Numbered from the stretch's first letter, positions 24,449 through 33,438 are shown. The stretch is 64,000 nt of DNA from Mycolicibacterium crocinum (GCF_022370635.2 NZ_CP092362.2:5146001-5210000), one strand, 5' to 3'. The notes: generated by a model from the sequence alone, not told the origin. Translations and numbers: made by a program.

Positions 24449-25663
24449 TCAGCCAACCCTTTCGAACACCGCGGCCAGTCCTTGCCCGCCGCCGATGCAC
24501 ATCGTCTCCAGCCCGTAGCGCGCGTCGCGGCGCACCAGTTCACGGGCCAGGGTGGCCAGCATCCGGCCGCCGGTGGCGCCCACGGGATGGCCGAGCGAAA
24601 TCCCCGAGCCGTGGACGTTGGTGCGCTCATGGTCGGCGTCGGTGAAGTTCCACGCCCGCATGCAGGCGAGCGCCTGGGCGGCGAACGCCTCGTTGAGTTC
24701 GATGAGGTCGATATCCGCCAGCGTCAGACCGGCTTTGGCCAATGCGACGTCGGTGGCCGGCACCGGCCCGATGCCCATCACCTCGGGCCCGACCCCCGCC
24801 GAACCCCACGACACCAGCCGCACCAGCGGGGTAAGGCCGAGTTCGGCCGCCTTCTCCGGTGTCGTCACGATGCACATCGACGCGGCGTCGTTCTGACCGC
24901 TGGAATTGCCCGCAGTGACGGTGGACTCCGGATCCTGCCTGAGCAGAACGGGTTTGAGCTTGCTCAGCGCCTCGACGGTCGTGTCGGCGCGGGGATGTTC
25001 GTCGGTGTCGATCACGTCTTCACCGCGGCGGCTCGTGACGGTGACGGGGATGATCTCCTCGGCCAGGATCCCGTCCTTCTGCGCGGCGACCGCCCGCTGA
25101 TGCGACGCCACCGCCAGCTCGTCCTGCTCCTGGCGGGAGATCTGATACTCGCGGCGCAGGTTCTCGGCGGTCTCGAGCATGCCGCCGGGCACGGGGTAAT
25201 GCTTGCCGCCGGCCGTCGTGCGCCCGCGGGCCAGACCGTCGTGCACCTGCACCCCGGTCCGGCTGCCGCCCCAGCGCATGTCGGTCGAGTAGAAGGCAAC
25301 ATTGCTCATGCTCTCCGCACCACCGGCGACCACGAGATCGTTGTCACCCGAGGCGACTTGAAGGCACGCTTGGATGACGGCCTGCAGACCCGAACCGCAG
25401 CGCCGGTCCACCTGCATGCCGGGCACCGTGACCGGCAGACCGGCGTCGAGCGCGACGACCCGGCCGATCGCCGGCGCCTCGCTGTTGGGATAGCAGTGCC
25501 CGAGGATCACGTCCTCGACGGCGTCCGGCGCCACCCCGGTCCGCTCCAGCAGACCCTTCAGCGCGGCCACGCCGAGATCGACGGCCGTCAGCGAGGCGAA
25601 CATGCCGCCGTAGCGCCCGATCGGCGTGCGGACCGGTTCGCAGATGACGGCCGTGCGGGTCAC
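24449..25663 (-). CDS. Thiolase (acetyl-CoA acetyltransferase family)
   Basis: A 404-residue thiolase from GTG 25663, which overlaps the upstream SDR stop (GTGA). The nucleophilic cysteine is in DRRCGSGLQAV near residue 90, NEAF near 318, the histidine in GISLGHPVGATGGRM near 353, and the second cysteine in MCIGGGQGLA near 387. This complete set indicates active thiolysis or condensation. It is a different subtype from the thiolase at 13658, whose nucleophile motif is NRHCAGSL. Confidence 0.95.
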   Translation of the reverse strand: MTRTAVICEPVRTPIGRYGGMFASLTAVDLGVAALKGLLERTGVAPDAVEDVILGHCYPNSEAPAIGRVVALDAGLPVTVPGMQVDRRCGSGLQAVIQACLQVASGDNDLVVAGGAESMSNVAFYSTDMRWGGSRTGVQVHDGLARGRTTAGGKHYPVPGGMLETAENLRREYQISRQEQDELAVASHQRAVAAQKDGILAEEIIPVTVTSRRGEDVIDTDEHPRADTTVEALSKLKPVLLRQDPESTVTAGNSSGQNDAASMCIVTTPEKAAELGLTPLVRLVSWGSAGVGPEVMGIGPVPATDVALAKAGLTLADIDLIELNEAFAAQALACMRAWNFTDADHERTNVHGSGISLGHPVGATGGRMLATLARELVRRDARYGLETMCIGGGQGLAAVFERVG

Positions 25664-26400
25664 AGGTGCCGTCCGCCGGTGACCTCGAGGACCGTTCCGG
25701 TCATGTATGACGACAAGTCGGAGGCCAGGAACAGCGCCACCTTGGCAACCTCGGACGGCTCACCCGCGCGACCCAGCGGCACCTCCGCGACCTTCGAGTC
25801 CCAAATGCGTTGCGGCATGGCCTCGGTCATCGCGGAGCGGATCAGGCCGGGCTGGATGGCGTTGACCCGAACCCCCAGGTGCGCAAGTTCCTTGGACGCG
25901 GCCTTGGTCATACCGACGATGCCAGCCTTGGCCGCCGAGTAGTTGGTCTGCCCGATCATGCCGACCTTGCCGGAGATCGAGGACATGTTGACGATCGCAC
26001 CGCTCTTCTGTTCGCGCATGATCGACGACGCCTTCTTCAACCCGTTCCAGGTGCCCTTCAGATGCACCTGGATCACCTGGTCGAACTCGTCCTCGGTCAT
26101 CTTGCGCAGAGTGGCGTCGCGGGTGATGCCGGCGTTGTTGACCATGATGTCGAAGCGGCCGAACTGCTCGATCGCGGAGTCGACCAACGCATCGACGTCC
26201 GCATACTTGGTGACGTTGCACTGCACGGCGCGGGCGACGTCGGCGCCGCCGAGTTTGTTGACGGCCTCCTCCGTGGCGTCGAGATTGAGGTCACCGAGTA
26301 CCACGCGGGCGCCCTCGGCGATGAACTGCTCCGCGATCGCAAAGCCGAGGCCCTGCGCTCCACCGGTGATGACCGCGGTCTGGCCGGCCAGCAACGACAT
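25660..26400 (-). CDS. FabG-like short-chain dehydrogenase (3-hydroxyacyl-CoA/3-oxoacyl reductase)
   Basis: A classical SDR of 246 residues with TGGAQGLGFAIAEQF near residue 12, NNAGITRDATL near 89, catalytic Ser-Tyr-Lys as MSSISGKVGMIGQTNYSAAK and the C-terminal YMTGTVLEVTGGRHL. The layout matches FabG and 3-hydroxyacyl-CoA dehydrogenases. As the first gene of a run with thiolase and acyl-CoA dehydrogenase it most likely oxidises the 3-hydroxyacyl-CoA step (inference). It diverges from the acyl-CoA dehydrogenase at 26495 over a symmetric promoter. Confidence 0.94.
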   Translation of the reverse strand: MSLLAGQTAVITGGAQGLGFAIAEQFIAEGARVVLGDLNLDATEEAVNKLGGADVARAVQCNVTKYADVDALVDSAIEQFGRFDIMVNNAGITRDATLRKMTEDEFDQVIQVHLKGTWNGLKKASSIMREQKSGAIVNMSSISGKVGMIGQTNYSAAKAGIVGMTKAASKELAHLGVRVNAIQPGLIRSAMTEAMPQRIWDSKVAEVPLGRAGEPSEVAKVALFLASDLSSYMTGTVLEVTGGRHL

Positions 26401-26441
26401 GTGAACTCCTAGTTCCTCGAACGGACCCCCGAATTCGCAAC

Positions 26442-26460
26442 ATCATATTTCATATATGAT
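26442..26460. promoter_or_regulatory. Palindrome (7-bp arms) overlapping divergent -10 elements
   Basis: ATCATAT and ATATGAT flank TTCAT. The right arm holds TATGAT (26455-26460), a TANNNT -10 for the plus-strand acyl-CoA dehydrogenase. The left arm holds the same TATGAT on the minus strand (26447-26442) for the fabG-like run. A repressor here would control both sides; the GntR at 22569-23252 is the candidate. Confidence 0.7.
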
Positions 26461-26494
26461 CGCTGGAGCCAGCGCCCCCGACCCAAGGAGCCTG

Positions 26495-27670
26495 ATGACC
26501 GGCCCGATGTCCGACGTCAGCGATGACGACTTCCGCGAGATCCTGGCCCAGACGCGCCAGTTCGTCCGGACGGCCGTGGTCCCGAGGGAGGCCGAGATCC
26601 TCGCCGAAGACAAGGTGCCCGACGACCTCCGCGACCAGGCCAAGACGATGGGCCTGTTCGGCTATGCGATCCCGCAGGAGTGGGGTGGTCTCGGCCTGAA
26701 CATCGCCCAGGACGTCGAGCTGGCAATGGAACTGGGCTACACGAGCCTGGCGCTGCGGTCGATGTTCGGCACCAACAACGGCATCGCCGGACAGGTCCTC
26801 GTCGGGTTCGGCACCGACGAGCAGAAGGCCCGCTGGCTGGAGAAGATCGCCTCCGGCGAGGTGGTCGCGTCGTTCGCACTGACCGAACCGGGCGCCGGGT
26901 CGAACCCGTCGGGCTTGAAGACGAAAGCCGTTCGGGATGGCGACAGCTGGGTGATCAACGGCAGCAAGCAGTACATCACCAACGCCCCGGTGGCGAACCT
27001 GTTCATCGTGTTCGCCCGCACCCGGCCGGCCGACGCCAACGGTGCCGGGATCGCCGTGTTCCTGGTCCCGGCCGACACCCCCGGCGTCGAGATCGGCGTC
27101 AAGGACGCCAAGATGGGCCAGGAGGGTGCCTGGACTTCGGATGTGAATTTCACCGATGTGCGGGTCGGCGACGACACCCTGATCGGCGGCAGTGAGGACA
27201 TCGGGTACCGGGCGGCGATGACCTCGTTGGCCCGCGGCCGTATTCACATCGCCGCACTGGCCGTCGGCTCCGCCCAACGGGCGCTCGACGAGTCGGTCGC
27301 CTACGCGGCAACGGCGACGCAGGGCGGCACACCGATCGGCAATTTCCAACTGGTGCAGGCGATGCTGGCCGATCAGCAGACCGGGGTGATGGCCGGGCGC
27401 GCGTTGGTGCGCGACGCCGCTCGCAAGTGGGTGGACGACGAAGACCGCAGGATCGCGCCGTCGGTCGCCAAGCTGTTCTGCACCGAAATGGCAGGCAATG
27501 TCGCCGATCTCGCGGTTCAGGTGCACGGCGGCGCCGGGTACATGCGCGGTGTGCCGGTCGAGCGGATCTATCGCGAGGTCCGGCTGTTACGCCTGTACGA
27601 AGGCACGAGTGAGATTCAGCGCCTCATCGTGGGCGGCGGGCTAGTCAAGGAAGCGCAGCGCAAGGCATGA
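26495..27670 (+). CDS. Acyl-CoA dehydrogenase
   Basis: An acyl-CoA dehydrogenase of 391 residues. I chose ATG 26495, four bases after AAGGAG; ATG 26507 is the nearest alternative and a start at 26456 would fall in the operator. AIPQEWGGLGLN, FALTEPGAGSNPSG and WVINGSKQYITNAP are clear, and LYEGTSEIQRLIVG near residue 370 retains the catalytic glutamate. The stop overlaps the SDR start. It is probably the first dehydrogenation step of a second branch controlled by the same palindrome. Confidence 0.94.
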   Translation: MTGPMSDVSDDDFREILAQTRQFVRTAVVPREAEILAEDKVPDDLRDQAKTMGLFGYAIPQEWGGLGLNIAQDVELAMELGYTSLALRSMFGTNNGIAGQVLVGFGTDEQKARWLEKIASGEVVASFALTEPGAGSNPSGLKTKAVRDGDSWVINGSKQYITNAPVANLFIVFARTRPADANGAGIAVFLVPADTPGVEIGVKDAKMGQEGAWTSDVNFTDVRVGDDTLIGGSEDIGYRAAMTSLARGRIHIAALAVGSAQRALDESVAYAATATQGGTPIGNFQLVQAMLADQQTGVMAGRALVRDAARKWVDDEDRRIAPSVAKLFCTEMAGNVADLAVQVHGGAGYMRGVPVERIYREVRLLRLYEGTSEIQRLIVGGGLVKEAQRKA

Positions 27671-28488
27671 CAGGAAAGCTCAGCGGCAAGGTCGCATTCA
27701 TCACCGGAGCCGCCCGCGGGCAGGGCCGCGCACACGCGGTGAAGATGGCCGGCGAAGGTGCCGACATCATCGCCGTCGACATCGCAGGCAAGTTGCCGCA
27801 ATGCGTTCCCTACAACCCGGCGTCGCCGGAGGATCTGGCCGAAACCGTGCGCTTGGTCGAGGCGACAGGCCGACGGATCGTGTCCACGATCGTCGACACC
27901 CGCGACTTCGAGGGTCTCAAGGAGGCGGTGCAGGACGGCGTGGCCACGCTGGGTCGTCTCGATATCATCGTGGCGAACGCGGGCATCACCTCACCGGCTG
28001 CGTGGGATCAGATCACGCCCGAGGCATTCCGGGATGTCATGGACGTCAACGTAACCGGGACGTGGAACACCGTGATGGCCGGTGCGCCGATCATGGTCGA
28101 GGCCGGCCGCGGTGGGTCGGTGATCCTGATCAGCTCGGCGGCCGGGATCAAGCTGCAACCGTTCATGGTGCACTACACCGCGAGCAAGCACGCGGTCACC
28201 GGGATGGCCAGGGCGTTCGCTGCGGAGCTCGGCAAGCACAACATCCGGGTGAACAGCGTGCACCCCGGGCCGGTGAACACCGACATGGGTACCGGTGACA
28301 TGGTGGCCGAACTGGGTAAGGCGATGGAGACCAACCCGGCGCTGCAGAACATGATGCTGCCGTTCCTGCCGATCTACATCGCCGAGCCGGAGGACATCGC
28401 CGACACCGTGTGCTTCCTGGCCAGCGATGACGCGAAACTGATTACAGCTGAGGCGATTTCAGTCGATCAGGGCTCGACGAAGTACTGA
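27667..28488 (+). CDS. Mycofactocin-coupled-type SDR oxidoreductase
   Basis: A 273-residue SDR. FITGAARGQGRAHAVKMA near residue 11, IIAVDI then an inserted loop before the second beta-alpha unit, NAGITSPAAWD near 99, and YTASKHAV for the catalytic Tyr-Lys. The GARGQGRxHA start and the extra loop around residues 38-60 are the pattern of the mycofactocin-associated SDR group, where NAD(H) is held non-exchangeably and the redox partner is mycofactocin (family knowledge). It overlaps the acyl-CoA dehydrogenase stop (ATGA) and the convergent hydrolase gene by 47 bp. The substrate is probably an alcohol. Confidence 0.85.
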   Translation: MTGKLSGKVAFITGAARGQGRAHAVKMAGEGADIIAVDIAGKLPQCVPYNPASPEDLAETVRLVEATGRRIVSTIVDTRDFEGLKEAVQDGVATLGRLDIIVANAGITSPAAWDQITPEAFRDVMDVNVTGTWNTVMAGAPIMVEAGRGGSVILISSAAGIKLQPFMVHYTASKHAVTGMARAFAAELGKHNIRVNSVHPGPVNTDMGTGDMVAELGKAMETNPALQNMMLPFLPIYIAEPEDIADTVCFLASDDAKLITAEAISVDQGSTKY

Positions 28489-29383
28489 ACGTGCGGGCCA
28501 GGAAGGCGACCTGGTCGGCGGCGGCCCGCTCGAACCAGTCGTGGCCCGGCCAGACGTCGAAGTGGTCACACGGGTAGTGGTGCACCACTGCCCTGCCCAG
28601 CACCGCCGTCTTGACCACCGACTCGGCCGGCACGTAACGATCGAAGTCGGCGATCTGGACCAGTAGCGCGCACCGTAACCGCTTGGCGGCGTCCGCCGTG
28701 CGGATCGAGGCTATCTGCAGGCCGACCGCGGAGTCGACCTCGTTGCGCCAGGTCGGTCCGGCCATCGCCGTGTAGCTCTCGTAGGCGCCGTCCAGCGCCA
28801 GTGCTCCGGGCTCACCGGGACGGGCGACCAGCGGCATCAGCGTCGGGTTGCCACCGCGGGCCACGTCGACACGGCTCTTGAGCCCCACCAAGGTCCACTT
28901 CAGCGCCTGCCCGACATCCCGGTGCTCGACGGCCGCGCGACTCACGGCCACCCCGCTGGTCAGTGGCGTCATCGCAATGACACCGGCGACGTCGGGATGG
29001 TCAGCGGCCACCCGGATGACATGGCCACCGGACATCGACGATCCCCACAGCACAATGCGATTTGGGTCGACACCGGGAAGCCGTTTCGCCGCCGCCATCG
29101 CGGCCTCAAAGTCGGCGATCTGACCGGCGACCGAAACCGTCTGCCGCGGCGAGCCTTCCGATGCGCCGAAGCCGCGGTAGTCGAAGGCCAGCACGTCGAC
29201 CCCGGCCGCGCTGATCCGCTCGGCGAACGGTTCCAGGCCGGAGTCCTTGGTGCCGCCGAAGCCGTGGCCCATCACCACCACCGGACGGCCGGCGGCCCCG
29301 GCGAAGGCGTCTCCCTCACCGGGGAAATGCCATGCGCTGCAACGCACTCCGCCGGAATCGAACGCGATGTCGATGCGGCTCAT
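28442..29383 (-). CDS. Alpha/beta hydrolase
   Basis: A 313-residue alpha/beta hydrolase. MGHGFGGTKDSGL gives the oxyanion HG motif near residue 38, WGSSMSGGHV the nucleophile serine near 114, DFDRYVPAES the acidic residue, and CDHFDVWPGHDWF the catalytic histidine near 280. This arrangement fits dienelactone-hydrolase-like or serine peptidase-like hydrolases. Its start overlaps the stop of the flavin monooxygenase upstream by 4 bp, so hydrolysis of an ester made by a Baeyer-Villiger step is a reasonable guess (inference). Confidence 0.9.
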   Translation of the reverse strand: MSRIDIAFDSGGVRCSAWHFPGEGDAFAGAAGRPVVVMGHGFGGTKDSGLEPFAERISAAGVDVLAFDYRGFGASEGSPRQTVSVAGQIADFEAAMAAAKRLPGVDPNRIVLWGSSMSGGHVIRVAADHPDVAGVIAMTPLTSGVAVSRAAVEHRDVGQALKWTLVGLKSRVDVARGGNPTLMPLVARPGEPGALALDGAYESYTAMAGPTWRNEVDSAVGLQIASIRTADAAKRLRCALLVQIADFDRYVPAESVVKTAVLGRAVVHHYPCDHFDVWPGHDWFERAAADQVAFLARTFSTSSSPDRLKSPQL

Positions 29384-30723
29384 ACGGCGACCCGCCTGCG
29401 ACGCAGTTCGGCCCGCTTCATGCCGGCAGGCAGCTCGCGGGTGCGGATGTCGTGGTCATAGTGGAAGTAGTCGACCTGCTGGGTGTGCCGCGGTCGATCG
29501 GTGCAGTGCCCGACGTAGAGCTGCTGGTCGGCGTCGATGACCCGCTCCATCTCAGCGGTCGGTGGCAGCGCGTAGCGGCCGACAGCATAGGCGGCGAGTA
29601 ACTTCGCCTGGCACTCGATAAACGGGAACAGCGTCGGCACCGCCTGTGCGAAGCCGATGAACACCAGATTGTCCATGCCCGGGGAGAACATTCGTTTGTA
29701 CAGCCGGATGGCGTTGTCCGGTGCGTTGATGAACTCGGGGTCGAAGAACGGGAACGTGATGTTGTACCCGGTCGCGTAGACGATCGCGTCGAATTCGTCG
29801 CTGGTGCCGTCGTCGAAGTGAACGGTACGGCCATCGAGGCGACTCACGTTCGGCTTGGGAATGACGTCACCCGAGCCCAGCCGCAGCGGAAGCTCCACCG
29901 ACTGGGTCGGATGCGCTTCGAACAGCTTGTGATTGGGCGCCGGCAGCCCGTACAGCTGCGGATTGATGCCCATCGCGGGCGCCAACAGCTGAACCGCCTT
30001 GCGTTGCCACGACAACGGGATGTACGGCGACGTCTGCCACACACTGTCACCGGGGCGGCCGGCGATGTACTTGGGCACGATCCAGGCGCTCGAGCGCGTC
30101 GACAGGGTCACCGTGTTCTGCAGGGTGCGCGACGACAGCTCGACGGTGATGTCGGCTGCGCTGTTGCCGATACCGACCACCAGGATCCGCTTGCCCGTGA
30201 GGTTCAGCGGGGTCTGGGGATCGATGTAGTGATGGGAATGGATTGTCTCGCCGGTGAATTCACCCGGGAAGTCCGGGTAGCGGGCATCCCAGTGGTGGCC
30301 ATTGCCGACAACCAGCAGATCGAATTCGCGGGTGGACCCGTTCTGGTCGGTGATGTCCCAGTTTCCATCCGCGTTCAGCGCGGCGTGCTGGACGCCGTTG
30401 TTGAACTCGATGTTCTCCAACAGCCCGAAGGTCTCCGCATAGGAGTCCAGGTAGGCCTTGATGTCACTGTGGTGCGGGAACGAGGGGAAATGGTCCGGGA
30501 TCGGAAAGTCCTTGAAGGACAACCGTTGTTTGGAGGTGTCGATATGCAGCGAACGGTAGGCGCTGCTCAACCCGTTCGGGTTCGCGAAAGCCCAGTTGCC
30601 ACCGATGCGGTCGGACAACTCGAAGGTGGTGTAGGGCACGCCGTAGTCCTTGAGCATCTTGCCCGATGTCAGCCCGCTGATGCCCGCGCCGATGATGGCG
30701 GTGCGCGGCAGGGATTGGCCCAC
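29380..30723 (-). CDS. Flavin-containing monooxygenase (FMO/Baeyer-Villiger type)
   Basis: A 447-residue class B flavoprotein monooxygenase. GAGISGLTSG near residue 12 binds FAD, FPGEFTGETIHSHHY near 150 matches the FxGxxxHxxxY/F motif of FMOs, and VVGIGNSAADI near 180 binds NADPH. I place the start at GTG 30723 (VGQSLPRTA), 8 bp after the phosphotransferase stop; a longer frame overlaps that gene. It inserts one oxygen atom from O2 into a ketone or heteroatom substrate. The hydrolase next to it could open the resulting ester. Confidence 0.93.
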   Translation of the reverse strand: MGQSLPRTAIIGAGISGLTSGKMLKDYGVPYTTFELSDRIGGNWAFANPNGLSSAYRSLHIDTSKQRLSFKDFPIPDHFPSFPHHSDIKAYLDSYAETFGLLENIEFNNGVQHAALNADGNWDITDQNGSTREFDLLVVGNGHHWDARYPDFPGEFTGETIHSHHYIDPQTPLNLTGKRILVVGIGNSAADITVELSSRTLQNTVTLSTRSSAWIVPKYIAGRPGDSVWQTSPYIPLSWQRKAVQLLAPAMGINPQLYGLPAPNHKLFEAHPTQSVELPLRLGSGDVIPKPNVSRLDGRTVHFDDGTSDEFDAIVYATGYNITFPFFDPEFINAPDNAIRLYKRMFSPGMDNLVFIGFAQAVPTLFPFIECQAKLLAAYAVGRYALPPTAEMERVIDADQQLYVGHCTDRPRHTQQVDYFHYDHDIRTRELPAGMKRAELRRRRVAV

Positions 30724-30731
30724 GTGTGCTC

Positions 30732-31805
30732 CTAGCTCGTGATCAACTCGAGGGTGCCGAGATCGCGGATGGCCGCACATCCCCGGCGCAGCATGGCGGC
30801 CATCATGTCGTCGCCGCGTTCGGTCTCCACCGCGAACGCGCAGCCCAGGGCGGAGATCAGCGGCACCTGAACCATTCCCAGCACATAGTCGTGCCAGCAG
30901 GCCGCGTCGTCGTAGTCGTTCACGCCGGTATCGAGCAGGGCCCGATGGTATTCCGCGACCAGGTCCCTCTCCGCCTCGGCCCGCAACGCGGGTTCCAGGC
31001 TGGTGCCGGTGAAGTAGGCCAGGTCGCGCCCCGCCAAGCCAACCCCGAGGGTCTGCCAGTCGACCACGCTGACCCGATCGCCATCGAAGAGCAGATTGTC
31101 CAGTCGGTAGTCACCGTGCAGCAGGGCGAACCGAGGCGGCGCATTCAGTAGCCACGGTGTCACCAGATCCATTGCCGCCACCAGTGTTTCGGCATCCTCG
31201 GCGCCGAGCCGGGTCCCGAGCTTCTCGATCGTGATACCCGCGGCCATCTTCGAGATGTCACCGAGACCGCGGATCGCGTCTTCGCCGACGACCGACATCG
31301 CCAGGCCGGGGAAGGTCTGCCACCGCTCGTCACACCAGGTCGGTCCGTGCAGGCCGGCCAGGGCGCGCACCGCCAAGCGCGCCTCAGGCAGGTCACAACC
31401 CGCGATCTGATCGCCCTGGACGGCCGGCGCCTGGTCGGCGAGCAGCAGCGCGTAACTGGCGCCCTCGTCGGCGATTTCGACGTGGTAGCACTGCGGGATC
31501 GGGATCGTCACCAGCTCGGCGACGGACTGATAGAACGCGCACTCGCTGCGATAGCCCAGCGTCACCCGGTCCCGCACCGCGTCGTCGCCGGCGGGCAGTT
31601 TGAGGATGAAGCTGCCCGGCAGGTTGTCAGGGTTGCCCGCATAAGTGGCGGCGACCCGGAAGGTGGCGCCGGTCTGGCCGGTGCCCACCGGCGTCACCTC
31701 GACGCTCTCGACCTCCACCGGCGCACCGGCGGCGCTGAGGACACCGGCCAGCCACGTGCCGGTGACGTCCGAGGGATAGCGAGGGATCGCGGTGGCGGCG
31801 CTCAT
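30732..31805 (-). CDS. Phosphotransferase-family (APH/EcKL-like kinase) protein
   Basis: A 357-residue aminoglycoside-phosphotransferase-fold protein. The catalytic loop HGDYRLDNLLF lies near residue 236 and the metal-binding VVDWQTLGVG follows near 252; FILKLPAGDD near residue 64 supplies the ATP lysine. Mycobacterial members sit beside SDR and acyl-CoA genes and have unknown small-molecule substrates, so antibiotic resistance should not be assumed. The ATG at 31805 overlaps the SDR stop (ATGA). It possibly phosphorylates a pathway alcohol (inference). Confidence 0.88.
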   Translation of the reverse strand: MSAATAIPRYPSDVTGTWLAGVLSAAGAPVEVESVEVTPVGTGQTGATFRVAATYAGNPDNLPGSFILKLPAGDDAVRDRVTLGYRSECAFYQSVAELVTIPIPQCYHVEIADEGASYALLLADQAPAVQGDQIAGCDLPEARLAVRALAGLHGPTWCDERWQTFPGLAMSVVGEDAIRGLGDISKMAAGITIEKLGTRLGAEDAETLVAAMDLVTPWLLNAPPRFALLHGDYRLDNLLFDGDRVSVVDWQTLGVGLAGRDLAYFTGTSLEPALRAEAERDLVAEYHRALLDTGVNDYDDAACWHDYVLGMVQVPLISALGCAFAVETERGDDMMAAMLRRGCAAIRDLGTLELITS

Positions 31806-32626
31806 GCTGTCGGTTGCCTTCTGTCGGAGCGTTGTCGGTCGACGAACCGCACAGCCATCCGGTTGAGCAAGCCGGGCGCCAGACGCGCGAAAAGCCATGC
31901 CGCGCGGGCCTGACGAGGTGCGACCAGGAGGGCCTTGTTGCGTTCGATGGCCCGCAGCGTATCGGCGGCCAACCGGTCGGGGCTATAGAAAGTCTCATTG
32001 CGCTGGCCCATTTGATAGAACTCGCGGCCGTTGAAGTCGCCCAGCCAGCCCTTGTCCAGGATTGGGGTGTCCACCGCGGTGGGACAGATGGCCAGCACGC
32101 CGACGCCATGGCCAAGGGCCTCGGTGCGCAACGCCAGCGACAGACCGACGACCGCGTGCTTGGTCATGACATAGCTGGTGATCCGGCCGGCGGCCGCGAG
32201 ACCGGCCATCGATGCGGTGTTGACGATGTGGCCGCTGCCCTGCCGAACCATGTGCGGGTAGGCGGCGTGCACGCCGTGTACGACCCCGCGGATGTTCACG
32301 TCGATGATGCTGTTCCACTGATCGAGGGTGAGGAGTTCGGTGTCACCGCCCCAGGTGATCCCGGCGTTGTTGAACAACAGATCGATGCGGCCGGCCCGCT
32401 CCACGACGCCGTCGACGGCGTGCTGGACGGCGGTGGCGTCGGTGACGTCGAGTTGCAGCGCACTACCCCGCATGCCCAGCGAGTCTGCGGTGCGCTCGGC
32501 GGCCGCGCCGTCGATGTCGGTGCACAACACGTCGGCCCCGGCGTCGCCCAGCGCCCGGCACAGCGCCGCACCGATTCCCGAACCCGCCCCGGTGACGAGG
32601 GCGTGCCGTCCTGCGAACCGTGTCAC
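31802..32626 (-). CDS. Short-chain dehydrogenase/reductase
   Basis: An SDR of 274 residues from GTG 32626, overlapping the preceding SDR stop (GTGA). TGAGSGIGAALCRAL near residue 11, NNAGITWGG near 85 and SYVMTKHAVVG near 150 give the cofactor site and active site. The C-terminal extension AIERNKALLVAPRQARAAWL is typical of SDRs that act on lipid or steroid-like substrates. It is probably an alcohol or ketone oxidoreductase for the FMO/hydrolase operon. Confidence 0.92.
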   Translation of the reverse strand: MTRFAGRHALVTGAGSGIGAALCRALGDAGADVLCTDIDGAAAERTADSLGMRGSALQLDVTDATAVQHAVDGVVERAGRIDLLFNNAGITWGGDTELLTLDQWNSIIDVNIRGVVHGVHAAYPHMVRQGSGHIVNTASMAGLAAAGRITSYVMTKHAVVGLSLALRTEALGHGVGVLAICPTAVDTPILDKGWLGDFNGREFYQMGQRNETFYSPDRLAADTLRAIERNKALLVAPRQARAAWLFARLAPGLLNRMAVRFVDRQRSDRRQPTA

Positions 32627-33393
32627 GCCGAGGCCATCCGGTCGACGTGGGCGAGCACGTCGGGATAACGCTTGAGGTGCGCGCCGCCGTTGAGGTCGAG
32701 GACCTCGCCGGTGAGCCAGGATGCTTCGTCGGAACAGAGGAACAGCACCGCCTCGGCGACGTCCTCGGGCACGCCGACCCGGCCGAGGGGGGTGTTCTCG
32801 ATGTAGTCCTCGAGGACACCGTCGGCCATGGTGACCAGTTCGGTCAGCGGGGTGTGGACGAAGCCGGGCGAGACGGCGTTGACCCGGATGCCACGCGGGC
32901 CGAGCTCGAGTGCGGCGACCTGGGTCAGCATGGCCAGCCCCGCCTTCGCCGAGCAGTAGGCACTCATGCCGGGTGCGGCGAGGCGGGCGTTGAGCGAGGT
33001 GATCGACACCAACGATCCGCCCTCGCGCAGATGGCGCCCGGCGTGCTTCATCACGATGAATCCGCCGGTGAGGCAGCAGTCGACGATCGCCCGGAAGTCC
33101 TCGACCGCAAGCTCGGTGATGCGGCCGAAGCCGCCGAAGCCGGCGGTGTTCACCACGATGTCGACGTCTCCGACGGCGTCGAACAGTGCTGCGACACTGG
33201 CTTCGTCGGTGACGTCCACGCCTGCGGCGTCGTGCGGTGCACCCAAGTCGGCGGCCCGCTCGGCGGCACCGTCGGCGTTGCGGTCGGCGACGGTGACCTG
33301 CCGTCCACGGGCGGCCAATCCCTGTGCCACTGCCCAGCCGATCCCCGACGCGCCACCGATGACAACGGCTCGTTGCGCTGCACTTTCTGACAT
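32623..33393 (-). CDS. Short-chain dehydrogenase/reductase, first gene of the FMO operon
   Basis: An SDR of 256 residues starting MSESAAQRAVVIGG; a longer frame would cross the tRNA genes and is rejected. IGGASGIGWAVAQGL near residue 12, NTAGFGGFG near 80 and SAYCSAKAGL near 147 define the family, and WLTGEVLDLNGGAHL ends it. It is first in a minus-strand run of five overlapping genes (two SDRs, kinase-like, FMO, hydrolase). A -10 TACAGT lies upstream at 33444-33439. Confidence 0.92.
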   Translation of the reverse strand: MSESAAQRAVVIGGASGIGWAVAQGLAARGRQVTVADRNADGAAERAADLGAPHDAAGVDVTDEASVAALFDAVGDVDIVVNTAGFGGFGRITELAVEDFRAIVDCCLTGGFIVMKHAGRHLREGGSLVSITSLNARLAAPGMSAYCSAKAGLAMLTQVAALELGPRGIRVNAVSPGFVHTPLTELVTMADGVLEDYIENTPLGRVGVPEDVAEAVLFLCSDEASWLTGEVLDLNGGAHLKRYPDVLAHVDRMASA

Positions 33394-33438
33394 CCGACCT
33401 CCAGCGATCCGACACTGAACAGATCTAACGAGATGTCT

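Noticed and set aside
30732..31805. Aminoglycoside resistance kinase
   Set aside because: The fold is shared, but the operon context is SDR/FMO catabolism and such homologues are frequent in mycobacteria without a resistance role.
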